NCBI RefSeq assembly: GCF_024054555.1 | Contig: NZ_JAMXLY010000002.1 | Span: forward strand, 1 to 64,000 | Direction: 5' to 3' | DNA length: 64,000 bases | DNA from: Segatella cerevisiae | Lineage (GTDB): Bacteria > Bacteroidota > Bacteroidia > Bacteroidales > Bacteroidaceae | Part shown: in pieces, positions 8,883 to 16,484 of the stretch | How the letters are laid out: every line of letters begins with the position of its first letter | Numbering within the stretch: position 1 is the first letter of the stretch | The notes under the pieces: generated by a model | Told to the model about the DNA's origin: nothing | What the model saw: the letters and a program-made list of their open reading frames with translations, nothing else | The model's database searches: none | Position numbers and translations under genes: made by a program

Positions 8883-8901
8883 TCTTATCCCGAACTGGGG
8901 T
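8883..8901 (-). repeat. Right terminal inverted repeat of the IS982-type element
   Basis: Perfect reverse complement of 7857-7875. Confidence 0.95.
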
Positions 8902-8907
8902 ATTCAT
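8902..8907. repeat. Right copy of the 6-bp target-site duplication
   Basis: ATTCAT directly abuts the right IS end and repeats the bases at 7851-7856. Together with the IS boundary this defines the insertion in the receptor gene. Confidence 0.9.
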
Positions 8908-9468
8908 CTGTCCCCACCGAAATCCTGCAGTGATATCAAGTGGCTGTGTAGGTTTTTTGGAAATCAAATTGATTACGGCGCCGGAGGCCATACTGCCATA
9001 TAGCGTACTGCTTGCACCTTTGATGATCTCAATATGGTCAATAGCATGAAGATTAAAGCGCTCATAATCGAGATTTCCTGCCATATCTCCTGTCATTTGT
9101 TCTCCATCCTGAAGGAAAAGCACATGCCTGGCATCCAGTCCCTGCATAGAAATTTCATTGCCGAAACCTACCTTCTGAATATTCAATCCGGGAGTCTCCT
9201 GTTGCAATACTTTTTGAATATCACCATATCCCGCATCCACCATCGCCTTTGCATTGATGACCTGCGTTGTTATAGGTGTAGACTTTATAGGTTTTGCTTC
9301 ATGCAAACCCTTTACGACGACTTCATTTATATGGAAAATCGAATCCTGCATCTGCTCTTGAGCAGACGTATTGATAGGTGGCTTTACATTTTGAGCATTG
9401 ACAAACGATCTTGAGAACAATATTATTCCCAAGACCGTTGTCAAATACTTTTTTATAGTATTCATATA

Positions 9469-10113
9469 TCAGTTCAAACCATGATCTTTTTTATACTGGG
9501 CAAGTGCAGCTTCATAATCTTTAAATTCTTGTTCATAATTAGCCATGCGACTCGTATCAATAGTCTGTTGGAAGACATCACTACTCATATTCATCACATT
9601 GAAATTAGTAACGAATTCGATTTGCTTGCTGTTAGCATTGAAATAGCCCTCGACTGTTCCGCCGCCGCCAGAACCATTAGTATACTCAGCCGTGTTCCCG
9701 GTATAATTTACAACTCCATCCGTACCTTGGAATTTAATCCATCCTTTATCAGTATATTCTTGTTTTTCCCAGCTATTCAACTGCATAATCTTACAATTGA
9801 CGGAAAACCATATCGTCACAGGCATTTGACCGACAGTAAAACCTCGTAATTGAACATTCAGACTATCGCCCCTCCATGAAAAGAAATACTTTAAAGGACA
9901 CCCACTGTCTAACAAAGTTTTATTCACAGTACCTTGCATGGCAGTTGCATTCAATACTATACTGTCACGTAATATTTTTTTTGCCATTGCCAAATCAGCA
10001 TCGGAAGCAGGTGTTTGAGATATTTTCTCATCATCTGAACAACTGAAGCATAATATGCAAGAGAACAGAATAAAAAATACAGAAAAAACAGATAATTTTA
10101 ATTTGTTATTCAT
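9469..10113 (-). CDS. Lipoprotein of unknown function in haem locus B
   Basis: The 214-residue protein has a long hydrophobic lipoprotein signal ending CFSC (Cys25) followed by SDDE. The rest is soluble and beta-rich, with a charged helical C-terminus (NYEQEFKDYEAALAQYKKDHG). It may belong to the DUF4840-type lipoproteins of Bacteroidales, but I am not sure of this. It lies 3 bases before the interrupted haem receptor and 9 bases after the calycin-like gene, so it is surely co-transcribed with them and probably acts at the cell envelope in the same uptake route. Confidence 0.5.
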   Translation of the reverse strand: MNNKLKLSVFSVFFILFSCILCFSCSDDEKISQTPASDADLAMAKKILRDSIVLNATAMQGTVNKTLLDSGCPLKYFFSWRGDSLNVQLRGFTVGQMPVTIWFSVNCKIMQLNSWEKQEYTDKGWIKFQGTDGVVNYTGNTAEYTNGSGGGGTVEGYFNANSKQIEFVTNFNVMNMSSDVFQQTIDTSRMANYEQEFKDYEAALAQYKKDHGLN

Positions 10114-10122
10114 ATTCTAAAG

Positions 10123-10593
10123 TTATTTTAAACCGTCAAATGTAAATACAGATTCTTTAGTTTTATTATTGTCACTATCCATATAAGCGCTGCAAGTAAA
10201 AGACAAAGAACCATTCGATAAAGTTCCGGAAATCTTGCCAGTATACTTTCGGCCATCACCTATATCCCCCCGAACTTCAACATCTGAAAAATCTCCTTCT
10301 GAAATAGGCTCTGAAGACTTCATGGAAAAGTCGTGATTAGTAGCTGAAAAATTCCCGCTAATAATCCCATTAGCATCCACTGTAAAAGAGCCTTGCACTG
10401 AAACAGGAATCACTAGAGTTATACCATCCATCTTTATAGCCGTTGCAGTACCTGAATATGTTCCGGCAATATCGTCACTTTCATTTAAACCGGAAATTAC
10501 TGAACTTTGTGAACCAACGCCTATAGCATTTACAGCTATTGTGCTTACAAACATAACTACTAAACTTAATAAAATCTTTTTCATTGTACTCAT
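10123..10593 (-). CDS. Secreted calycin-like protein in haem locus B
   Basis: The 156-residue protein has an ordinary signal peptide (from the ATG at 10584: KKILLSLVVMFVSTIAVNA) with no lipobox cysteine, so the mature protein is periplasmic or exported. The mature part has a DIAGTYSGTATA strand, repeated Gly-containing turns and ends SVFTFDGLK, a small beta-barrel pattern resembling calycin-like domains. It occupies the same relative place as the two-domain lipoprotein of locus A, ahead of lipoprotein and receptor genes. Starts at 10593 or 10584 are both possible. No ligand can be assigned. Confidence 0.5.
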   Translation of the reverse strand: MSTMKKILLSLVVMFVSTIAVNAIGVGSQSSVISGLNESDDIAGTYSGTATAIKMDGITLVIPVSVQGSFTVDANGIISGNFSATNHDFSMKSSEPISEGDFSDVEVRGDIGDGRKYTGKISGTLSNGSLSFTCSAYMDSDNNKTKESVFTFDGLK

Positions 10594-10631
10594 TTTTTAA
10601 TTATTAATAAAACTCAAAACACCATCTTTTT

Positions 10632-12017
10632 TCATTTATAATCTTTTGTCCAATCGTATTCTCTAGCTGAAAAATCCGAAAAACCACCACTAATACAGTG
10701 AGTATGATTTTTGTCCAGAAATGCTTTAGTCGTACTTAAATCATCCATATCTTTTGTAATTCCAAAATACATTATTCCCTTCACATTATCTATTTCTTCA
10801 CCATTAAACCAATTCTTTATGTCGGGATACTTAAGGCCAGCGCATTCAGGCAAATCTCCTAAACTCAGTTCGAACATTGAAGAAAATTGGCTCAAATCTA
10901 AAGATTTCAATTTAGGTAATGCATAGGCCTCTAAGGTGAACAGGAGCGTAGCCTTCGGTGGGAATTTAATACTTTGAAGGTTGTCACATACGTCTATTTG
11001 GATATAACTAGGCAGATCCATTTGTGCGAACTCATCATGAATATCACGTTGTCCAAGTTTCACCTGTTTGCTTAAGTCAAGGGATGTAATAAATTTATTA
11101 TGTGTAATTATTATACCACAGAGGTTTACATCTTCATCTATATTCAAGTAATTAACATCCATGTTATTAATGAACAAGTCACTAATGAATTTATTGACCT
11201 TAATATAAGGGATATGCGTGTGACTACCACTTATACCTACATCTATTATCGATCCTGAATAACTCGGATTCATGGCCACATATTCTATTCCCTCTAAACT
11301 CTTGTATTTGAGCGTTTCAAGATCGAGATTTCTCGTTTTTTCAGCCACATTGACAAATCTTTTACTGATATCAATTTTATCTCCCCTGAAAATCGAAGGG
11401 TATGATGTTTTCAATCTTTTACGAATGGTATCATCCGGTACTTCTCTCAACGTGGTATAAGGTTTCAGTTCTCCTAGAGAATCCTGCATCTCCATATTGG
11501 ACGTCTTCTCCTTTGCAAAATACGTCGGAATTTCCGCGCAATTGTATTGGGCACTGTGGGGCAGAAGCAATTTTGATAATGGATGAAGCACCTTTACCGT
11601 TTCATCACCGTTGTCTGCCGTCTGTATATCCAACAGGCCGGGATATTCGTAAATCTCATTGCCTGAAAGATTCACACTCGTAATCTGCTGGGGCAATAAT
11701 CCAAAGTTGAATCTCGGACCGTATCCATTGTTGGAAAGATCCACTGCCGACAAATGAGGCAGAATGGAGAGGTCTGCCAAAGCCGTGGTATCAAGTTTGG
11801 TCCCCGAAAGATCAAGTGTCGTAGTCGTATCGGCTTTCGTATCAATCAGCAATTGACCATCCGCATTAAAATGAAATCCTTTTTGGATTAAAATCTCTTT
11901 CAACGCATTGTCTGCCAAAGGTTTCTCACTATAAGACGGACCATCATTGTCACTACATGAAACCATAAATAATAAGACAGCCAATAAAGCCATCAGATTT
12001 GTTTTGTTTATCCTCAT
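10632..12017 (-). CDS. Leucine-rich-repeat lipoprotein, copy A of a tandem pair
   Basis: The 461-residue protein has a lipoprotein signal ending MVSC (Cys21). Residues about 65-125 show LRR spacing (TTLDLSGTKL, LSAVDLSNNGYG, ITSVNLSGNEI), and more LRR-like turns occur near 310-320 (ITSLDLSK) and 368-386 (LKSLDLSQ). Such proteins are usually surface-exposed and bind other proteins. It is nearly identical to copy B (12215-13600) except at residues 262-343. Only 38 bases separate its stop from the calycin-like gene, so it may head the locus B transcript. Function is unknown; adhesion or ligand capture is an inference. Confidence 0.7.
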   Translation of the reverse strand: MRINKTNLMALLAVLLFMVSCSDNDGPSYSEKPLADNALKEILIQKGFHFNADGQLLIDTKADTTTTLDLSGTKLDTTALADLSILPHLSAVDLSNNGYGPRFNFGLLPQQITSVNLSGNEIYEYPGLLDIQTADNGDETVKVLHPLSKLLLPHSAQYNCAEIPTYFAKEKTSNMEMQDSLGELKPYTTLREVPDDTIRKRLKTSYPSIFRGDKIDISKRFVNVAEKTRNLDLETLKYKSLEGIEYVAMNPSYSGSIIDVGISGSHTHIPYIKVNKFISDLFINNMDVNYLNIDEDVNLCGIIITHNKFITSLDLSKQVKLGQRDIHDEFAQMDLPSYIQIDVCDNLQSIKFPPKATLLFTLEAYALPKLKSLDLSQFSSMFELSLGDLPECAGLKYPDIKNWFNGEEIDNVKGIMYFGITKDMDDLSTTKAFLDKNHTHCISGGFSDFSAREYDWTKDYK

Positions 12018-12047
12018 CCTTTTATTAATATTTTAATTATATATGCG

Positions 12048-12055
12048 CAAATTTA
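12048..12055 (-). promoter_or_regulatory. -7 box of LRR gene copy A
   Basis: TAAATTTG followed by CGC on the minus strand, 31 bases before the ATG, within an AT-rich leader. It may drive the LRR gene and read on into haem locus B. Confidence 0.5.
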
Positions 12056-12214
12056 AAGTATATATTATAATATAAAAGTTTATATTACCCATTTAACAAT
12101 AAAATCATAAATAATGAGTACAGAAAATATAAGTATTTATAATAAATCATCACTTTTTATTGCTATTTGTTACATTTTTAATTCCATAAGTATGGCAAAT
12201 CAAGCAATCATCTT

Positions 12215-13600
12215 TCATTTATAATCTTTTGTCCAATCGTATTCTCTAGCTGAAAAATCCGAAAAACCACCACTAATACAGTGAGTATGATTTTTGTCCA
12301 GAAATGCTTTAGTCGTACTTAAATCATCCATATCTTTTGTAATTCCAAAATACATTATTCCCTTCACATTATCTATTTCTTCACCATTAAACCAATTCTT
12401 TATGTCGGGATACTTAAGGCCAGCGCATTCAGGCAAATCTCCTAAACTCAGTTCGAACATTGAAGAAAATTGGCTCAAATCTAAAGATTTCAATTTAGGT
12501 AATGCATAGGCCTCTAAGGTGAACAGGAGCGTAGCCTTCGGTGGGAATTTAATACTTTGAAGGTTGTCACATTCGTCTATTCGAATATAACTAGGCAGAT
12601 CCATTTGTGCGAACTCATCATGAATATCACGTTGTCCAAGTCTCACCTCTTTGCTTAAGTCAAGGGATGTAATAAATTTATCATGTGTAATTATCACACT
12701 ACAAAGGTTTACTCCTTCATCTATGTTTAGGTAATTAACATCCATATCATTAAGGAACAAATCATAAATGAATTTATTGACCTTAATATATGGGATATGC
12801 ATGTGATTACCTTCTTCACCTACATCTATTATCGATCCTGAATAACTCGGATTCATGGCCACATATTCGATTCCCTCTAAACTCTTGTATTTGAGTGTCT
12901 CAAGATCGAGGTTCCTCGTTTTTTCAGCCACATTGACAAATCTTTTACTGATATCAATTTTATCTCCCCTGAAAATCGAAGGGTATGATGTTTTCAATCT
13001 TTTACGAATGGTATCATCCGGTACTTCTCTCAACGTAGTATAAGGTTTCAGTTCTCCTAGAGAATCCTGCATCTCCATATTGGACGTCTTCTCCTTTGCA
13101 AAATACGTCGGAATTTCCACGCAATTGTATTGGGCACTGTGGGGTAGAAGCAATTTTGATAGTGGATGAAGCACCTTTACCGTTTCATCACCGTTGTCTG
13201 CCGTCTGTATATCCAACAGGCCGGGATATTCGTAAATCTCATTGCCTGAAAGATTCACACTCGTAATCTGCTGGGGCAATAATCCAAAGTTGAATCTCGG
13301 ACCGTATCCATTGTTGGAAAGATCCACTGCCGACAAATGAGGCAGAATGGAGAGGTCTGCCAAAGCCGTGGTATCAAGTTTGGTCCCCGAAAGATCTAGC
13401 GTCGTAGTCGTATCGGCTTTCGTATCAATCAGCAATTGACCATCCGCATTAAAATGAAATCCTTTTTGGATTAAAATCTCTTTCAACGCATTGTCTGCCA
13501 AAGGTTTCTCACTATAAGACGGACCATCATTGTCACTACATGAAACCATAAATAATAAGACAGCCAATAAAGCCATCAGATTTGTTTTGTTTAAGCCCAT
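12215..13600 (-). CDS. Leucine-rich-repeat lipoprotein, copy B of a tandem pair
   Basis: This 461-residue paralogue has the same lipobox (Cys21) and LRR layout as copy A. By direct comparison the two proteins differ at residues 2-3 (GL here, RI in copy A), at 161 (Val here, Ala in A), and at 15 positions confined to 262-343, for example GEEGNHMH here against GISGSHTH. Everything else is identical. The gene has its own -7 box, conserved in both copies. No gene lies between it and copy A. It is likely surface-anchored; the variable patch may be the ligand- or antibody-facing side. Confidence 0.7.
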   Translation of the reverse strand: MGLNKTNLMALLAVLLFMVSCSDNDGPSYSEKPLADNALKEILIQKGFHFNADGQLLIDTKADTTTTLDLSGTKLDTTALADLSILPHLSAVDLSNNGYGPRFNFGLLPQQITSVNLSGNEIYEYPGLLDIQTADNGDETVKVLHPLSKLLLPHSAQYNCVEIPTYFAKEKTSNMEMQDSLGELKPYTTLREVPDDTIRKRLKTSYPSIFRGDKIDISKRFVNVAEKTRNLDLETLKYKSLEGIEYVAMNPSYSGSIIDVGEEGNHMHIPYIKVNKFIYDLFLNDMDVNYLNIDEGVNLCSVIITHDKFITSLDLSKEVRLGQRDIHDEFAQMDLPSYIRIDECDNLQSIKFPPKATLLFTLEAYALPKLKSLDLSQFSSMFELSLGDLPECAGLKYPDIKNWFNGEEIDNVKGIMYFGITKDMDDLSTTKAFLDKNHTHCISGGFSDFSAREYDWTKDYK

Positions 13601-13630
13601 TACTTTATTAATATTTTAATTATATATGCG

Positions 13631-13638
13631 CAAATTTA
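13631..13638 (-). promoter_or_regulatory. -7 box of LRR gene copy B
   Basis: TAAATTTG on the minus strand, same distance from the start codon as in copy A. Confidence 0.5.
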
Positions 13639-14042
13639 AAGTATATATTATAATATAAAAGTTTATATTACCCATTTAACAATAAAATCATAAATAATGA
13701 GTACATAAAATATAAGTATTTGTAATAAATCATCACTTTTTATTGCTATTTGTTACATTTTAAATTCCATAAGTATGGCAAATCAACTCATTAAGTTACA
13801 AATGTTCTCCAGTCCGCATAACCAACCATTATAATGACCAAGTCCATCACCTTATTTTAAAACAAAAACAGTTTACCCGTCCATGACCGAACTTTTGTAG
13901 CAGACGCTACTTATGTATTCATCCAACAAATGCAAGAGTCCGGCAAATGGGGACAGACCCTGATGCCCTTCTTATGAGAAAACTCTAATCTCAACTCAAA
14001 GCATTCTAATCGTTTTCATTGAATTGCGGATGCATTTAAGTT

Positions 14043-14050
14043 TATCTTTG
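14043..14050 (+). promoter_or_regulatory. -7 box of the metal efflux operon
   Basis: TATCTTTG followed by CA, 21 bases before the ATG of the outer-membrane component. The rest of the 284-bp gap after the LRR duplication (13787-14070) shows no gene. Confidence 0.6.
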
Positions 14051-14070
14051 CATTCTAAAAAAGAGTTACA

Positions 14071-15363
14071 ATGAATCATTACAGATTGAATTTTCTCGTT
14101 CTTATCTTTATCGCCAGTTCACCCGGACTCATCGCAGCAGAAAGCGGGAGCGTAGGCGCATCCCTGACGGTCAGTTTAAGCGAAGCAGAGCAAGCCATGC
14201 TCAGGCATAATCCCCAACTTCGTTCAAAAGACTACGACATACAGGCCAGCAGTGCCCAACTCTCGCAAGATAAGCGGTACGACAATCCGAATATCAGCAG
14301 TATGTACAATGTCTATAATCCCTCCAACAAGCGCTATTTCGACACAAGCCGCAACGGAGAAATAGACCTGCAGATAGAGCAGCCCATTGCCATCGGGGGA
14401 CAACATAAAGAAAAGGTGAGAGAATCTCAGGCAATGACGGAATCCTCAAAATACAACAGGAAAGACACTGAGCGACAACTCCTCCAGCAACTGGATGAGA
14501 AATTCATCGAACTCTATTATCTGCAAAAAGAGAATCATATCTACGAGAAAGAGAATCTGTCACTTGAGAAAATCCACCAAGCCTATCAGGAACAGATGGA
14601 AAAGGGAAATATCCCCGAGTTGGAAGTCCAGCGTATAGAAAACATGCATTTCCAACTCCTTCAGGAACAACAGGAACTCCTGACCTCTGAAAAAGACCTG
14701 GAGAAAGACATCCGGTTGCTGACCGGACTACCTGAAGACAAGGATATCATACCCGTCATCAATGACCGGCAGATCATCAGTTCACTGTCTTCAGTCCTCA
14801 ATCTGAAAGAACTCCTTGCCATGGCACAGTCCAGGCCCGATATCATTGCCCAGAACTACAATATACAAGCCAGTGAACACGAAGTGAAACTTCAGAAGGC
14901 TAAGGCCCTGCCCCAAGTCTCATTGCAGGGGGAATACGACAAGAACGGAAATATCGGGCATAACTACTTCGGGGTCGGAGTCGGACTCAGCATACCTATT
15001 TTCGATCATAACAAGGGCAATATCAAAGTTGCAGAGATCCAGTCCCGGCAAGCCCAACTGGATCAGGAGACCAACAGACAGCAGATAGAAGCCGATATCA
15101 GGCAAAATTTCAGCCAACTCTTTCTGGACAAGAAGATCGTCGATGAAGCCGACGGGAAATTCAGCAACAGCATAGACGATCTGATCAACCAGGCAGAACT
15201 CCAGTATATGAAGAGAAATATTTCCATGCTCGAATTCCTCGATCTCTACACCTCCTATAAAGATTCCTATATCGCTATCAATGAATCCAAGAAACGGCTT
15301 CTGGATTCGGCCGTCAATATGAATGCACTTGTAGGGAGCAATATCATCAAACTGAACTATTGA
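14071..15363 (+). CDS. CzcC/CusC-type outer-membrane efflux channel (TolC family)
   Basis: The 430-residue protein has a signal peptide ending near IAA and two repeats of the outer-membrane efflux protein fold: about 35-210 (LSEAEQAMLRHNPQL .. YDIQASSAQL) and 250-425 (LKELLAMAQSRPDIIAQNYNIQASEHEVKLQKA). Both carry the alternating coiled-coil helices and the PQVSLQGEY strand seen in TolC-like proteins. It would form the exit duct of a tripartite pump. The adaptor gene starts right at its stop codon and the RND pump follows, so the three form one operon. No lipobox is present. Confidence 0.85.
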   Translation: MNHYRLNFLVLIFIASSPGLIAAESGSVGASLTVSLSEAEQAMLRHNPQLRSKDYDIQASSAQLSQDKRYDNPNISSMYNVYNPSNKRYFDTSRNGEIDLQIEQPIAIGGQHKEKVRESQAMTESSKYNRKDTERQLLQQLDEKFIELYYLQKENHIYEKENLSLEKIHQAYQEQMEKGNIPELEVQRIENMHFQLLQEQQELLTSEKDLEKDIRLLTGLPEDKDIIPVINDRQIISSLSSVLNLKELLAMAQSRPDIIAQNYNIQASEHEVKLQKAKALPQVSLQGEYDKNGNIGHNYFGVGVGLSIPIFDHNKGNIKVAEIQSRQAQLDQETNRQQIEADIRQNFSQLFLDKKIVDEADGKFSNSIDDLINQAELQYMKRNISMLEFLDLYTSYKDSYIAINESKKRLLDSAVNMNALVGSNIIKLNY

Positions 15364-15380
15364 ATCAAGACAAGAAAATC

Positions 15381-16484
15381 ATGAAACATACCAAAGAATG
15401 TATCTTTTCCATCATAGTACCGATGCTGTTGTCTATGACAGCCTGCAACAGTCACAAAAAAGAAAAACCAGTCGCTACTGTCCACAATCCGACTGAAAAC
15501 CTGAATGCTATCCTGGCATCCGGGCAAGTTTCAACAGGATTCATGTATGACGAGATCATCCTCAACGGGAATGTCTCCTGTGATGAAAGTCGCATGGGGA
15601 AAGTTTTCATCCCCTGCAGCGGGCGGATCTCAGGCATCCGAGTAGAGAAAGGCGACCATGTCAGCAAGGGACAGTACCTGGCTACCGTCCATTCAACAGA
15701 TGCCGCCGACTATCACAAAGAACTCAGTGAGGCGGATGCTGACATCCGCATGGCATCCCGGGAATTCAGGATGAAAAAAGATATGGAAAAAAGTGGTATG
15801 GCTTCAGACAAAGACGTCTCCGAAGCCCGGGAGAAGTTGCTCGTATCCGTAGCCGAGAAGAACCGGTTGAGGACGATAGCCGGCATCAACGGATTCGCTT
15901 CCCGCTCCAATGCTATCCTGCGCTCGCCGATCTCAGGATACGTCATCACCAAAAACGTGTACAACGATTCCTATATCGACAACGACGACAATGACGACCC
16001 CGCTTTCGAAATAGCAGATCTATCCGATGTATGGGTGATCGGAGACGTTTACGAAAGTGACATCGCCAAGGTCCATACGGGAGAGCGGGTATACGTGACG
16101 ACTACGGCCTATCCCGGATTGTCCCTCCTTGGGACCATTGACAAGGTATACAGTATGATAGATGATGCCAGCAAGACCATGAAGGTGAGGGTCAAACTCC
16201 CGAATACGAACGGCAGGCTCAAACCTGGCATGTTTGCCAATATCCATGTCATCCTCCCCACACATGGCAGACCGGTGACTTATGTCCCGGCAGCAGCTGT
16301 CGTTTTCGAAAACGGCAACAACTATGTCATCGTCGACAAGGGAAATCACGAGTATTACAAGCAGCAGGTCCACATTATCCACGCCACAGGAGACAGGGAC
16401 TTTATTTCCGATGGAGTCCGCCCGGGACAGAAAGTTGTCATCAAGAACGCACTTCTCGCCTTTAACGCCTTAAGCAATGAATAA
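15381..16484 (+). CDS. CzcB/CusB-type periplasmic adaptor of metal RND efflux
   Basis: From the ATG at 15381 the protein is 367 residues with a lipoprotein signal ending SMTAC (Cys22). An upstream in-frame TTG at 15360 overlaps the previous stop, but it would add seven charged residues before the signal. Domains follow the membrane fusion order: barrel-sandwich strand SGRISGIRVEKGDHVSKGQ, a helical hairpin about 120-170, a second lipoyl half with LRSPISGYVITKNV, then a beta-barrel domain with DVWVIGDVYESDIAKV and GMFANIHV. It links the outer-membrane channel to the inner-membrane pump. The pump gene overlaps its end by 8 bases. Confidence 0.88.
   Translation: MKHTKECIFSIIVPMLLSMTACNSHKKEKPVATVHNPTENLNAILASGQVSTGFMYDEIILNGNVSCDESRMGKVFIPCSGRISGIRVEKGDHVSKGQYLATVHSTDAADYHKELSEADADIRMASREFRMKKDMEKSGMASDKDVSEAREKLLVSVAEKNRLRTIAGINGFASRSNAILRSPISGYVITKNVYNDSYIDNDDNDDPAFEIADLSDVWVIGDVYESDIAKVHTGERVYVTTTAYPGLSLLGTIDKVYSMIDDASKTMKVRVKLPNTNGRLKPGMFANIHVILPTHGRPVTYVPAAAVVFENGNNYVIVDKGNHEYYKQQVHIIHATGDRDFISDGVRPGQKVVIKNALLAFNALSNE

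Larger units (their letters stand above)
7857..8901 (-). mobile_element. Complete IS982-family insertion sequence, 1045 bp
   Basis: The element is bounded by perfect 19-bp inverted repeats beginning ACCCCAGTTCGG, at 7857-7875 and 8883-8901. It is flanked by direct copies of ATTCAT (7851-7856 and 8902-8907) as target duplication. It encodes one transposase on the minus strand. Size, terminal AC and duplication length fit the IS982 family. Perfect ends, exact duplication and an undamaged transposase point to a recent, probably still mobile insertion. Confidence 0.9.
6255..9465 (-). pseudogene. HmuR-like TonB-dependent receptor split by an IS982-type element
   Basis: The N-terminal part (9465-8902, 188 codons) has a signal peptide, NEVVVKG TonB-box-like segment and plug ending KKPTQPLDITAGFRWGQMN. 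The C-terminal part (7850-6255, 531 codons) has the barrel with YRSPSIKELFFNWDH and KGNEYLRPE, the FRAP/NPNL-type signature with a histidine between. Removing the IS and one ATTCAT copy joins them in frame as GQMNERNYKH, giving an intact 719-residue receptor. No other frameshift or stop was seen, so the insertion is the only lesion. The C-terminal part can start at an ATG in the target duplication but would lack signal and plug, so function is very likely lost. Confidence 0.85.
10630..12203. repeat. Tandem duplication, unit A (1574 bp)
   Basis: This unit covers the LRR gene copy A plus its upstream promoter region. Unit B at 12213-13786 matches it at a constant offset of 1583 bp; the two are separated by 9 bases (12204-12212). 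Matching ends at 10629/12212 and after 12203/13786. Non-coding flanks are almost identical too, which indicates one duplication event rather than two old paralogues. Confidence 0.9.
12213..13786. repeat. Tandem duplication, unit B (1574 bp)
   Basis: Second unit, direct orientation, same promoter and gene content as unit A. Differences cluster between about 12567 and 12820 and are rare elsewhere. Confidence 0.9.

Noticed and set aside
10630-13786. LRR duplication as an assembly error
   Set aside because: The two units have distinct fixed differences clustered in one patch and different start-codon contexts, so they are not one region assembled twice.
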